Notes: generated by a model not told the origin, from the sequence alone. Positions 8,845 through 18,170 are shown, counted from the stretch's first letter. The stretch is DNA of 64,000 nucleotides from Flammeovirgaceae bacterium UBA2366 (GCA_002344065.1 DDTK01000012.1:372001-436000), one strand, 5' to 3'. Numbers and translations: made by a program.

Positions 8845-10275
8845 ATGCGTAATCTTTCATTCATCATCCTTAACCTTGTATTCATCCTGGCTGCAGAGGC
8901 ACAAAAATCTTCACCTAATAAAAAAACAGTTATTACCTCCATCGATAATCAATCTGCGCGGATGATCGAGATCAGCGATAAAATATGGGCACATGCCGAA
9001 ATCGCCTTTCAGGAAACGCAGTCGTATGCCCTGCTAGCCGATTATGCGGAGGTAAATAGTTTTAAAGTAGAACGAGGTGTGGCTGAAATACCTACTGCAT
9101 TTGTGGCCACCTATGGCAGCGGAAAACCCGTTATTGGAATTCTGGGTGAATTTGATGCCTTACCGGGATTATCGCAGAAGGCTCAACCCACCAAGGACCC
9201 ACTCGAGGCCGGCAAGCCCGGTCACGGCTGCGGGCACAATTTATTCGGCATGGCCAGCCTTGGAGCGGCCATTGCTATTAAAGAATTAATAGAGCAAGGC
9301 AAATTGAAAGGCACCATCAAATTTTATGGAACTCCTGCCGAAGAAAAGTTCTTTGGCAAACTGTGGATGATACGGGCAGGACTCTTTAAAGACGTAGATG
9401 TGGTTATGGACTGGCATCCTGGAGCGGAAACGAAAGCGGCCGTACAAACCGGACTAGCACTTGTAGATTTCATTGTAGAGTTTCATGGTCAGGCTGCGCA
9501 CGCTTCCGCAGATCCGTGGAACGGAAGAAGTGCATCGGATGCACTTGAACTATACACCACTGGAATAAACTACTACCGCGAACACGTGAAGCCTACCGTA
9601 CGCATTCACTATCAGATACAAGATGGTGGTCAGGTGGTGAATGTGGTTCCTGATTACTCCAGGCTTTGGGTACGTGTGCGCGATGTAAAACGCGAAGGCA
9701 TGAACGAAGTGTATGAACGCATTAAGAAAATGGCAGAAGGCGCGGCAATTATGGCTAATGTTGATTATAAGATCTCCCTTGTTTCTGGAATTTATGAAGT
9801 ACTGGTGAACCGTACCGGAGCCGGTTATCTCCAAAAAAATCTGGAATACCTGGGGCCACTGACTTACACACCCGAAGAAACAAGTTTCGCAAAAAAAATT
9901 CAAGAGGCTACCGGCAAGCCACAAGTTGGTTTGCACAGTAAGGTTGAGCCGCTGGAAGAAACCAAGGAGAATGCCGGGGGCGGGTCAACCGATGTGGGCG
10001 ATGTGAGTTGGGTGGTACCAGTGATTCGTCTGAGTGCAGCCACAGCACCTGTTGGCACACCATGGCACTCGTGGGCCGTAGTGGCGTGTGGCGGTATGTC
10101 TATCGGGCATAAAGGTATGCTGCATGCCTCCAAAACCTTGGCGCTTACTATGGTGGATTTGTTTGAAGATCCTAAAAAGGTTGAAGCTGTAAAAGCAGAA
10201 TTCAACCAACGCAAGGGTGATCATGTGTACAAAGGTTTAGTACCCGATGGACCACCCCCTATTGGCAAGGAATGA
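8845..10275 (+). CDS. M20-family amidohydrolase, AbgB-like, exported
   Basis: 476 residues with a cleavable signal peptide (hydrophobic residues 4-18, AEAQ). The M20 metal-binding pattern is present: GEFDALPGL, GHGCGHNLFG, PAEEKFFGK, DWHPG and GGGSTDVGDVSW. A small dimerisation domain lies in the middle (about 205-310, AAHASADPWNGRSA). It most resembles the B subunit of p-aminobenzoyl-glutamate hydrolase and related amidases, two-zinc enzymes that cleave amide bonds of aminoacyl conjugates. The export signal suggests periplasmic peptide or amide scavenging rather than folate turnover. Its stop overlaps the next start in ATGA, so the two genes are translationally coupled. Confidence 0.85.
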   Translation: MRNLSFIILNLVFILAAEAQKSSPNKKTVITSIDNQSARMIEISDKIWAHAEIAFQETQSYALLADYAEVNSFKVERGVAEIPTAFVATYGSGKPVIGILGEFDALPGLSQKAQPTKDPLEAGKPGHGCGHNLFGMASLGAAIAIKELIEQGKLKGTIKFYGTPAEEKFFGKLWMIRAGLFKDVDVVMDWHPGAETKAAVQTGLALVDFIVEFHGQAAHASADPWNGRSASDALELYTTGINYYREHVKPTVRIHYQIQDGGQVVNVVPDYSRLWVRVRDVKREGMNEVYERIKKMAEGAAIMANVDYKISLVSGIYEVLVNRTGAGYLQKNLEYLGPLTYTPEETSFAKKIQEATGKPQVGLHSKVEPLEETKENAGGGSTDVGDVSWVVPVIRLSAATAPVGTPWHSWAVVACGGMSIGHKGMLHASKTLALTMVDLFEDPKKVEAVKAEFNQRKGDHVYKGLVPDGPPPIGKE

Positions 10276-10913
10276 AGGAGCCATTCAAAACGGATCAATC
10301 ACCTGGAGAAGAAATTGCCAACAGCATTAGTCATGGATTAGGGGCTATTGGTGGAATAATAATCATACCCTTTCTGATCATCAATGCCATACCCTACGGA
10401 GCATTCGCCATAGTAGGGTCATCGCTGTTTGGCGCATCCATCATTATTATGTACCTGAGCTCAACACTATATCATGCCTTCCCGGTTAGCCGTACAAAAA
10501 AGTTGTTCCAGATTTTTGATCATAGTGCTATCTATGTGCTTATAGCAGGAACCTACACACCGTTTGCGCTTGGCATTTTACAAGGCTTTTGGGGCTGGGT
10601 AATGTTAACCGTTATGTGGACTCTTGCTGCTGCCGGTATTGTATTCAAATCCATTGCCGGTACACGAAAGAACATACTCTCCACCATTTTGTATGTGGCC
10701 ATGGGTTGGATGGGGATGTTAATGATCAAACCCCTTATGGCCAATATGGAACGCGAAGGACTGTACTGGCTACTGGCAGGCGGAATTTCCTATACGGTTG
10801 GCGTTATCTTTTACCTGATGAAAAAGGTACCCTATACACACTTCATCTGGCACCTGTTTGTGCTAGGCGGCACGGCTTGCCATGTTGTTACGGTTATGCG
10901 GTTTGCGAATTGA
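10272..10913 (+). CDS. hemolysin III / PAQR-family seven-helix membrane protein
   Basis: 213 residues with about seven hydrophobic helices. The family signature is seen: EEIANSISHGLGAIGG near the N-terminus, SSTLYHAF (Ser and His that bind zinc in PAQR relatives), FDHSAIYVLIAGTYTPF, and a C-terminal HFIWHLFVLGGTACH with two further His. Bacterial members (hemolysin III, TrhA/YqfA) are inner-membrane proteins linked to membrane lipid homeostasis; a true haemolytic role is doubtful. The ATG overlaps the stop of the upstream amidohydrolase by 4 bases. Confidence 0.88.
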   Translation: MKEPFKTDQSPGEEIANSISHGLGAIGGIIIIPFLIINAIPYGAFAIVGSSLFGASIIIMYLSSTLYHAFPVSRTKKLFQIFDHSAIYVLIAGTYTPFALGILQGFWGWVMLTVMWTLAAAGIVFKSIAGTRKNILSTILYVAMGWMGMLMIKPLMANMEREGLYWLLAGGISYTVGVIFYLMKKVPYTHFIWHLFVLGGTACHVVTVMRFAN

Positions 10914-10929
10914 CAATTGGTAAAAGGAT

Positions 10930-11016
10930 AAACCCCACCGCCAATACTTTACCATTCTCCTCAATCAATGGGTGCTTGATTACTTTTAATGCCTTATAGG
11001 AGAAGAACTCCATCAT
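10930..11016 (-). pseudogene. remnant of an Spx/ArsC-like gene C-terminus
   Basis: Reading leftward from 11016, 29 codons include VIKHPLIEENGKVL, nearly identical to VIKRPLIEENGKVL at the end of the intact Spx/ArsC-like gene at 11437-11781. Only the last quarter of the gene is left; upstream sequence does not match and the frame then runs into the tail of the hemolysin III gene. This is a broken partial duplication separated from its parent by a small lipoprotein gene. The ATG at its start is probably chance. Confidence 0.7.
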
Positions 11017-11034
11017 GGGTTAGGATCAATAATT

Positions 11035-11379
11035 CTATTGAACTTTAGCTGAATTATCAGCTCCCCATACAATTGTTGTTGTGCTATTGGCCCGAATCTG
11101 AAATCCAATAGAAGCAAAATAAGTTGCAGATGAAACTGTAATGTAATAATTACCACTATTTAAATTCCTTTTCGCTTTTCCGTTATGATCAAGCTGGAAA
11201 ACATCGATTGGAATTTCTGTGTTCTCTATTGAAAAAATCATTACATAAATATCCTGTCGATGGTTCGTAAAGGATACACTCAATTCTCCTGTCGTTGAGA
11301 TGTCCTCATCTTCACAATTAGTCATTACTAATATTAAACTAGCAAATAGAAATAATTTAAAGAATCTTAATTTTTCCAT
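11035..11379 (-). CDS. small lipoprotein of unknown function
   Basis: 114 residues. A hydrophobic leader (residues 5-19) is followed by MTNCEDED, a lipobox-like site, so the mature protein is a lipid-anchored domain of about 93 residues. The remainder is beta-rich (GELSVSFTNHR, GNYYITVSSA), the pattern of a small immunoglobulin-like sandwich. I do not recognise a family. It sits between the intact Spx/ArsC-like gene and its broken copy, so it may have arrived with the rearrangement that produced them. Confidence 0.6.
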   Translation of the reverse strand: MEKLRFFKLFLFASLILVMTNCEDEDISTTGELSVSFTNHRQDIYVMIFSIENTEIPIDVFQLDHNGKAKRNLNSGNYYITVSSATYFASIGFQIRANSTTTIVWGADNSAKVQ

Positions 11380-11436
11380 TTTTGAAATATTTTACACTCG
11401 ATAATTTTTGAATTTTAGTTTCCTTTTATTCCGGTC

Positions 11437-11781
11437 CTAAAGTATTTTCTTGTACATAGCCTCATCAAACCCTAACGTCAACACCTTGCCATTCTCCTCA
11501 ATCAAAGGCCGTTTAATCACACTTGTTTTTTCAAGCATCAGGGCAATGGCTGCTTTTTCATTAGTGATTTTCTTTTGTGTGGCTTCATCTAACTGTCGCC
11601 AGGTGGTGCCGCGCTTGTTCACCAGGCTCTCCCACCCTACCTGTTTACTCCAGTCTTTCAGTTTGGCTTCGGTAATGCCCTTCGATTTATAATCGTGAAA
11701 TTCAAATTCAATCCTTTTCTTCTTCAGCCACTCCAATGCAGATTTAACGGTGTTGCAATTTTTTATTCCATATACGATCAT
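11437..11781 (-). CDS. Spx/ArsC (YffB-like) family protein
   Basis: 114 residues, thioredoxin-fold family of arsenate reductase-like proteins. The N-terminal MIVYGIKNCNTVKSALEWL has the single Cys in the NCNTVKSA loop typical of the YffB/Spx group, and the C-terminal VIKRPLIEENGKVLTLGF contains the cis-Pro-type RPL segment of ArsC enzymes. Function of this subgroup (glutathione-dependent reductase or regulator) is not settled. The ATG at 11781 is preferred because AGGAG stands about 8 bases before it; an upstream in-frame ATG would add 14 unrelated residues. A broken copy of its 3' end lies at 10930-11016. Confidence 0.82.
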   Translation of the reverse strand: MIVYGIKNCNTVKSALEWLKKKRIEFEFHDYKSKGITEAKLKDWSKQVGWESLVNKRGTTWRQLDEATQKKITNEKAAIALMLEKTSVIKRPLIEENGKVLTLGFDEAMYKKIL

Positions 11782-11837
11782 AAAAGAACTCCTGATTTTA
11801 GTTCGTGAAATATATGCATCCAATCTTAAATTTTAAC

Positions 11838-11942
11838 GTCATTGCGACCCGCCACAGGCGGAGAAGCAATCCCTAATTTAATATAATAAAATAAGATTGC
11901 TTCGGTCGTACCCTGCCTGCCGGCAGGCTCCCTCGCAATGCC
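11838..11942. repeat. intergenic palindromic repeat, copy 1 (with nested hairpins)
   Basis: The outer arms GTCATTGCG and CGCAATGCC and the inner arms AGAAGCAATC/GATTGCTTC are complementary, enclosing an AT-rich centre. Both arms carry extra small palindromes (CCGCCACAGGCGG and CCTGCCGGCAGG). Related to copies at 24388 and 27515. Confidence 0.8.
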
Positions 11943-11976
11943 AGTAAACTATAATAATGAGACTTAAAATGTATGC

Positions 11977-13734
11977 TCATATTTTAGATTTTAAAGCATT
12001 ATCAATATAGACATCTACCTGCATTTCTAAAACGGTTAACGGCACGGATCCATTCTGAAGAATGGCTTCATGAAATTCACCGATGTTAAATTTATCCCCC
12101 AGGGCTTCCTCTGTCTTTTTCCGCAAGGCCTTGATTTTGATCTCTCCAATCTTATAACTCAACGCCTGTCCCGGCCAACCAATGTAACGATCTATTTCTG
12201 TGGTTACTTCGTGAATAGATAAAGCTGTATTTTCCGATAAGTATGCCAGTGCCTGTTCACGTGTCCAGCCCTTATAATGAATTCCAGTATCTACCACTAA
12301 TCTGCAAGCCCGCCACATTTCATAAGTATAGCGGCCAAACCAATCATAGGGTGTGGTGTACATGCCCATCTCTTCGCCCAGAAACTCACTGTATAAACCC
12401 CAGCCTTCACCAAATGCACTGATGTAGTACTGATTTCTGAATCGGGGTATATCTTTCAATTCGGCCGCTAAGGAAATTTGCAGGTGGTGACCTGGCACAG
12501 CTTCGTGCAAGGTGAGTGCAGGCAACGTATACAATGTGCGGCTCTTCAAATTATAGGTATTCACCCAATAAATACCCGTACGTTTGCTTTCCCACGATCC
12601 GCCAACATAGCGACCGCCCGTATAGGTTGGGGCAATGTTATCGGGTACAGGTTCAACGGTGAAAGGTAATGTATAGAGTTTGTTGAATAACTTTGGAAGC
12701 TGCGCCTCAGCGCGCTTGCTCAGCCAGGCGGCATAGTTCAGCAACTCCTGCGGGGTTTTGGCATAGAACTGTGGATCGGTGCGAAGGAATTTTAAGAAAT
12801 CAGAAAAGGAGCCGCTAAACTTAACTTCCTGAATTATCGCTTCCATGGCTGCCCGGATGCGGGCTACTTCTTGTAGTCCCAGGTTATGCACCGAGTCAGG
12901 CGAAAGTGGAAGTGTGGCATAATGCATCACACGATTCTCATAATATTCCTTACCACCGGGTACCAGGCTTATGCCAGGTGCTTCCTTCGCTGCAGCCATG
13001 TACTCATCCGCCACAAAAGTTTTTAATGATTGGTATTCACCCACCAGTTCACCTACTAATTGATCGGCCTTTTCCAAAATGGCTTTGCGATCGGTTTCCT
13101 GAAGATCAGCCGGCAAGGTGCCAAAAGGTTTATAGAAAATTGAAGTGTGGTAATCTTGTACAACCCAGGGCTTCAGCAATTCCAACGTATTTCGAACAAT
13201 CACCTTAGGCGCTACAATCCCTTCCTCCATTCCCTTCTGCATCAGTATTCTGTTTTCCTTCAGCACCGTAATGTACTTCGGAAGCCAGTGAAGGTAATCG
13301 TAATAGTGTTGGGCGGTTGTAAATGGAAGGCGCTGTAAGGTACGCTCCATATTGTTATAGAAGCCACCCTCGGCATTAAAAGGGATGTAATATATTTTAT
13401 AGCGAAACTGATCAATCCTGTCGCGCAAGCTTATGATCATAACCTGCTTACTGATTTTTTCCTGTTCAGAAAGATTAACATCTCCGATAGAAAGGACTTC
13501 ATCCAAAAATTTTTGAAGGCTGTCTATCCGCTGTGCACGAGCTTCTGGCAAAGCTGAGCGCCAGGCTCCTTTCGGATGAAAACCCCTGTACAAACTGTCC
13601 TCAGAAGAACTGGAAAATTTCTCGATTTCATCGAAAAGTTGAGCGAGCTTTTGACCATCGGACTGAACTATATCCTTTTCTGCAGGCTGGCAAGCCAGCA
13701 CAGAAAGCAAAATAAAAAACAGGTAGCGTTTCAT
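11977..13734 (-). CDS. DUF885-family metallopeptidase-like lipoprotein
   Basis: 585 residues. The lipoprotein signal ends at LLSVLACQPAEK. The family motif HEAVPGHHLQ (about residue 417) provides the HExxxGHH zinc-site pattern of DUF885 proteins, with EGWGLYSE shortly after, as in other members. These are thought to be zinc-dependent carboxypeptidase-like enzymes; the activity of most is untested. Anchored outside the cytoplasm. The gene is divergent from the exported M14 carboxypeptidase, which suggests a shared theme of peptide degradation, though no shared regulation is evident. Confidence 0.88.
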   Translation of the reverse strand: MKRYLFFILLSVLACQPAEKDIVQSDGQKLAQLFDEIEKFSSSSEDSLYRGFHPKGAWRSALPEARAQRIDSLQKFLDEVLSIGDVNLSEQEKISKQVMIISLRDRIDQFRYKIYYIPFNAEGGFYNNMERTLQRLPFTTAQHYYDYLHWLPKYITVLKENRILMQKGMEEGIVAPKVIVRNTLELLKPWVVQDYHTSIFYKPFGTLPADLQETDRKAILEKADQLVGELVGEYQSLKTFVADEYMAAAKEAPGISLVPGGKEYYENRVMHYATLPLSPDSVHNLGLQEVARIRAAMEAIIQEVKFSGSFSDFLKFLRTDPQFYAKTPQELLNYAAWLSKRAEAQLPKLFNKLYTLPFTVEPVPDNIAPTYTGGRYVGGSWESKRTGIYWVNTYNLKSRTLYTLPALTLHEAVPGHHLQISLAAELKDIPRFRNQYYISAFGEGWGLYSEFLGEEMGMYTTPYDWFGRYTYEMWRACRLVVDTGIHYKGWTREQALAYLSENTALSIHEVTTEIDRYIGWPGQALSYKIGEIKIKALRKKTEEALGDKFNIGEFHEAILQNGSVPLTVLEMQVDVYIDNALKSKI

Positions 13735-13875
13735 AGGTCGTTCGTTAGGAAACTAAAAGTAGTGATTTCTATTAACCGGATGTCGATGACCCATTACCGT
13801 ACAAATAAAAGTTTACTGCACCAGGCATACCTTCCATAAATCTGGCTATTTTGAGCATCAAGAATAAACCTACCT

Positions 13876-16425
13876 ATGAAAAAAATAGCTACCCTGTTTT
13901 TTGTTGCCAGTGTTGTTCTGTCAGCACAAGCCCAACGCGACTACTTCTATCCCAAAGCGTCAACATTTAATACCGGAATCCCAACACCTGAGGAATTTCT
14001 CGGGTACCCTGTCGGAACGCACCATACTCGCCACGACCGCGTGGTGGAATACTTTAAAACACTGGATAAACTATCCGACCGGATGACCCTGCTGGAGATT
14101 GGAAAAACTTACGAACACCGGCCGCAGATAACGGCCATCATCACTACACCTGAAAACCATAAAAATCTGGACGACATCCGCAGCAAGCACTTGCAACGCA
14201 ATACGTCAACTCAGTATAACCATATTCCGGTGGTAATCCTTTTGGGGTACAACGTTCACGGCAACGAACCTTCCAGTACCGAAGCTGCCATGCTAACAGC
14301 TTATTACCTCATCGCCAACGAAGATGAAGAAACACAAGCGTGGTTGAAAAATATGGTCATCCTGCTCGACCCGGTGTATAACCCCGATGGCCGCGACCGC
14401 CACAGCCATTGGGCCAACATGCATAAGGCTTCACCCCTGGTAGGCGATCCACTGGACCGCGAGCACAACGAAGTATGGCCGGGTGGGCGTACCAACCATT
14501 ATTGGTTCGATCTTAACCGCGACTGGTTTTTGGGGGTTCATCCTGAAAGCAGAAATCGCGTGAAGCTATTTCATGAATGGCGTCCGTACGTGATGACCGA
14601 CCATCATGAGATGGGCACCAATTCAACTTTTTATTTCGATCCGGGAAAATACAGCAGTAACAACCCGGTTGTGCCTGCACAATTGTATGATGTACTCTAC
14701 CCGAAATTTGGAGAATATTTCGCCAAAGCTATGGATGGCATTGGTTCGCAATATTTCACCAAAGAAGCATTTGATAAGTTATATCCGGGGTATGGATCGA
14801 GCTATGGCAATTTTTACGGAGGTGCTGGTTTTCTATTCGAGCAGGCTAGTTCCCGAGGCCATTTACAGGAAACCACCACTATTCCCCTCACCTTTGCCTT
14901 TACCATCCGCAACCAGTTCACCGCATCGCTGGCTACGCTCCGTGCATCACACAACGAACGCGACATGCTCTTTAACCTTCGGTTGAATTTCTTCCGCACG
15001 GCAGCCAATCAGGCAAAAGCCAATCCAGTGAAAGGATATGTTTTTGGTGATACTCATGATGTGAACCGAACAAACGCTTTTGTTAACCTGTTGCGCATGC
15101 ACGAAATAGAAGTTTATGATCTGGCCAGGGATATGGCTATAAGTGGAAAAACCTACGAAAAGGGTAAAGCATTCATCGTACCTACTGAACAAATGAACTA
15201 CATTATGGTACGTTCCGTATTTGAAAAAGAAATAACGTACTCCGATAGTATTTTTTACGATGCTTCAACGTGGTCATTAATCCATGCGTTCAACTTACCA
15301 CATGCCGAAATACGCGGCCCGATCAGCAAAGGCAACCGAATTGAAAAAGACCTGGTCAAAACTGCAGCATCAGTTACACGCAGTAACTATGCCTACCTTA
15401 TGGAGCTTACCGATTACGCAGCGCACAAAGCAATCCATCAATTGCAATCAGATGGGGTTATTGCAAAAGTTGCCTTCCGCTCCTTCAACTCAATAGTAAA
15501 TGGAAAAGAAAAGTACTTCCGACATGGAACGATCATCATACCAGTAGGTCAGCAAACAATTGATAGCGACAAGCTATTTGAAAGCCTGAAAAAAGTAAGT
15601 GCTTCTTGCCTTGTAGATTTTTATTCAATCGAAACCGGATACAACCTGAAGGGTATTGATCTTGGTTCGGGCTTTGCTGTTCCGCTAAAGCAACCAAAAG
15701 CATTAATGGTTATCGGTAACGGAGTTTCCGGCTATGAGGCCGGAGAAGTGTGGCACTTACTCGATCAACGCATCGGTATGCCGTTAACTAAAGCAGACGT
15801 GAGCAACTTAAGCCGGGTGAGCTGGGATAAGTACAACGTGTTGGTAATGGTTAGCGGCACATATAACTTCGACAAATCAACGATAGATAAAATCAAAAGC
15901 TGGATACAGTCAGGCGGCACGCTTATCACCCTAAAAACTGCAAGCGAGTGGGCCATCAAACAAGGACTTACTAAAGAAAAACTAGTACCCACCGATACCA
16001 CCAAAACCAAACCACGAACAAACTACGAAGATGCCGCCAATACCGAAGGTGCAAGAAACATTGGGGGCTCAATCTTCCAGGTTGATCTGGACATAACCAA
16101 CCCGATTGGGTTTGGGTATACTGATCGTACTATTTCAGTGTACCGCAATGGGCTAACATTTCTGCAGCCAAGCAAAAACCCATACACTACAGTAGCAAAA
16201 TATACCGCCAAACCTTTGATCGGTGGCTACCTACACAAAACCAGCGCACCAAAGGTTGCTCACTCCGCTGCCGTATTGCTCAGTGGTGAAGGCCAGGGAA
16301 GAGTGATCATGTTTTCGGACAATCCGAACTTCAGGGGCACGTGGTACGGGACAAATAAAATGTTTTTGAATGCGTTGTTTTTTGGCCCCGTTTTAAATGT
16401 TCCCAACAGCAGTCTGGGTGAATAG
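13876..16425 (+). CDS. M14-family zinc carboxypeptidase, exported
   Basis: 849 residues. The signal peptide ends in SAQAQ. The catalytic domain (about 40-360) shows NVHGNEPSSTEAAM (zinc ligands His and Glu), DPVYNPDGRDRH, DLNRDWF and MTDHHEMG, the third zinc ligand region; a long C-terminal half (about 500-849) looks like a ThuA/GATase-like beta-alpha domain followed by a beta-rich end. Large M14 proteins of this kind are frequent in Bacteroidota and are thought to trim peptides outside the cytoplasm. No T9SS sorting domain is visible at the C-terminus. It ends 5 bases from the convergent trpA stop. Confidence 0.9.
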   Translation: MKKIATLFFVASVVLSAQAQRDYFYPKASTFNTGIPTPEEFLGYPVGTHHTRHDRVVEYFKTLDKLSDRMTLLEIGKTYEHRPQITAIITTPENHKNLDDIRSKHLQRNTSTQYNHIPVVILLGYNVHGNEPSSTEAAMLTAYYLIANEDEETQAWLKNMVILLDPVYNPDGRDRHSHWANMHKASPLVGDPLDREHNEVWPGGRTNHYWFDLNRDWFLGVHPESRNRVKLFHEWRPYVMTDHHEMGTNSTFYFDPGKYSSNNPVVPAQLYDVLYPKFGEYFAKAMDGIGSQYFTKEAFDKLYPGYGSSYGNFYGGAGFLFEQASSRGHLQETTTIPLTFAFTIRNQFTASLATLRASHNERDMLFNLRLNFFRTAANQAKANPVKGYVFGDTHDVNRTNAFVNLLRMHEIEVYDLARDMAISGKTYEKGKAFIVPTEQMNYIMVRSVFEKEITYSDSIFYDASTWSLIHAFNLPHAEIRGPISKGNRIEKDLVKTAASVTRSNYAYLMELTDYAAHKAIHQLQSDGVIAKVAFRSFNSIVNGKEKYFRHGTIIIPVGQQTIDSDKLFESLKKVSASCLVDFYSIETGYNLKGIDLGSGFAVPLKQPKALMVIGNGVSGYEAGEVWHLLDQRIGMPLTKADVSNLSRVSWDKYNVLVMVSGTYNFDKSTIDKIKSWIQSGGTLITLKTASEWAIKQGLTKEKLVPTDTTKTKPRTNYEDAANTEGARNIGGSIFQVDLDITNPIGFGYTDRTISVYRNGLTFLQPSKNPYTTVAKYTAKPLIGGYLHKTSAPKVAHSAAVLLSGEGQGRVIMFSDNPNFRGTWYGTNKMFLNALFFGPVLNVPNSSLGE

Positions 16426-16430
16426 CCGCT

Positions 16431-17204
16431 TTATGATTTTAACGTACGGATAAAAGTGGAAATATCCGTTACAAGGCCTGTTGATGTGGAAAGCAATTTT
16501 ATAAATGCACTACCTACAATAGCGCCCGCACCATAATGGCATGCTGCAGAAAATGTTTCTTTATTGGATATACCGAAACCAATCAGAAATGGATTTCTAA
16601 GTTGCTTATGCTTTAACCGCTGAAAGTACTTTATTTGATTTTCATCAAACTCATTTTTCGAACCAGTGGTGCTGGATGATGAAACTGCATAGATAAAACC
16701 ACGACTGGCCTGATCAATGCGTTGAATGCGCTCATCAGAAGTCGTTGGAGCAATTAGAAATATAGTATACAGGTTAAGGTCTTCCATCTTCTCCTTATAG
16801 CTACTCTCAAACTCATCAAATGGCATGTCGGGTAAGATTAACCCATCAACACCGGCTGCAGCAGCGTCTTCAAAGAAACGATCCATACCATATTGCATTA
16901 CAGGATTCAAATACCCCATGAGGATAATGGGCATTGAAACTGTTTTACGTATTTCTCTAACCTGATCCAACAGCAACTTTACGGTCATGCCATTATCAAT
17001 AGCCTGCTTACTGCTTTGCTGAATAACCGGGCCATCAGCGATTGGATCAGAGAAGGGTATCCCTATTTCAATCATATCCACACCAGCCGACTCCAGTTGT
17101 CTGGCGATCTCAATAGTATCGTTAAGGGCAGGAAAACCAGCTGTAAAGAAAACTGAAAGTATATTTTCTTTCTTTTGCTGAAAAAGTTTGTCGATACGAT
17201 TCAT
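16431..17204 (-). CDS. trpA: tryptophan synthase alpha subunit
   Basis: 257 residues, usual size. Cleaves indole-3-glycerol phosphate to indole and glyceraldehyde 3-phosphate and channels indole to TrpB. FFTAGFP and VDMIEIGIPFSDP (catalytic Glu near residue 46) are present, as is the TIM-barrel phosphate site GFGISN. The ATG at 17204 starts 4 bases after the stop of the DUF1684 gene; the open frame continues upstream through that gene in another frame, so longer starts (17222, 17336) are unlikely. Last gene of the trp operon, separated from trpB by the DUF1684 gene. Confidence 0.96.
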   Translation of the reverse strand: MNRIDKLFQQKKENILSVFFTAGFPALNDTIEIARQLESAGVDMIEIGIPFSDPIADGPVIQQSSKQAIDNGMTVKLLLDQVREIRKTVSMPIILMGYLNPVMQYGMDRFFEDAAAAGVDGLILPDMPFDEFESSYKEKMEDLNLYTIFLIAPTTSDERIQRIDQASRGFIYAVSSSSTTGSKNEFDENQIKYFQRLKHKQLRNPFLIGFGISNKETFSAACHYGAGAIVGSAFIKLLSTSTGLVTDISTFIRTLKS

Positions 17205-17208
17205 AACA

Positions 17209-18117
17209 TTAATGATCTCCATAATTCTTTTCTCCTGCAGGTATGGCAAAGGGCAATACGTTCTGTTTCGGTGGCAACGGACAAGTGGCAAACTCGGTGA
17301 ATGCGCAAGGCGGATTATATGCTCTATTAAAATCAATGATCACCTTTTCTCCTTCGTAGGGTAGCGGTACATACATATACCGTCCGGCACCATAGGTTTC
17401 GCGGGCATTAGTTTCATCACCGAAAATAACGAAGAACTCATCCCCATCTTCATCAAGGGCATCCAGCCGGTATTCATTACCCTGCCAGGTAAATACCAGC
17501 GTTCCTACCGATCGCTGCTGAAGCGTCTGTCCTAATACGTTTGTGATTTCAATCGTGCGTGAAGAATCAGCCCACTCCACGCGTCCTTCTAATCGCCAAA
17601 CCGGATCGATATCAAAACAATCAATGCCTTTAAATGTCTTCAGATTAGGATGATCCAGGTCACGTAAGCGTATACCAATCTTGTCATCACGCTTGATGAT
17701 AAACCAACGAAGGGAGCCGTATTCCATAATGTTGCGGGAGGAATCCGGATGAAACATAATGCCGGAAGATGTTGGTTTACCATTTACAGAAATCATAAAA
17801 CCTTCTGATGTTTCCAGTGTAACAACACCTTGTTTCAATAAGAAGAAACCTGCACGTTCAGGTATTTTACCCTCGGGAAAAACAAAGTCATTTGACTTAC
17901 CACTACCGAAGGTGTTAATGCCCTCCTTTAACCAAAACAACCCCGCCAGGTTTACCCAGCCTTCTTCGCTTACCTGGTATGCATTACGCTTTTGTTGCCA
18001 TTGTATAATTTCCTCCCGATAGGCTTCAGTATCAAAACTTTTATCCTGCCTAACGGAGGATGTGCAGCCCGCAACCAGTGCACTAAATAGAAGAAGAAAA
18101 TTTAGTTTAGTATTCAT
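17209..18117 (-). CDS. DUF1684-family lipoprotein inside the trp operon
   Basis: 302 residues. N-terminal lipoprotein signal LVAGCTSS, then a DUF1684 domain: EEIIQWQQKRN, GWVNLAGLFWL, and the C-terminal RYMYVPLPYEGEKVIIDFN followed by NPPCAFTEFATCPLPPKQN, a Cys-Pro-rich motif conserved in the family. The function is unknown. It is an extracytoplasmic protein with no obvious role in tryptophan synthesis, yet lies between trpB and trpA on the same strand, 4 bases before trpA. It is therefore an insertion into an otherwise canonical operon, and probably is transcribed with it unless its own promoter lies in the 112-base gap before it. Confidence 0.85.
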   Translation of the reverse strand: MNTKLNFLLLFSALVAGCTSSVRQDKSFDTEAYREEIIQWQQKRNAYQVSEEGWVNLAGLFWLKEGINTFGSGKSNDFVFPEGKIPERAGFFLLKQGVVTLETSEGFMISVNGKPTSSGIMFHPDSSRNIMEYGSLRWFIIKRDDKIGIRLRDLDHPNLKTFKGIDCFDIDPVWRLEGRVEWADSSRTIEITNVLGQTLQQRSVGTLVFTWQGNEYRLDALDEDGDEFFVIFGDETNARETYGAGRYMYVPLPYEGEKVIIDFNRAYNPPCAFTEFATCPLPPKQNVLPFAIPAGEKNYGDH

Positions 18118-18170
18118 AATTCAATTAGTCGAAATTAATTAAACCAAAAAGGCCCTGAAGCACAAAGCAC

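Noticed and set aside
17205..17336. Longer trpA start points (17222 and 17336)
   Set aside because: They overlap the end of the DUF1684 gene and add residues without similarity to TrpA; ATG 17204 gives the normal 257-residue protein.
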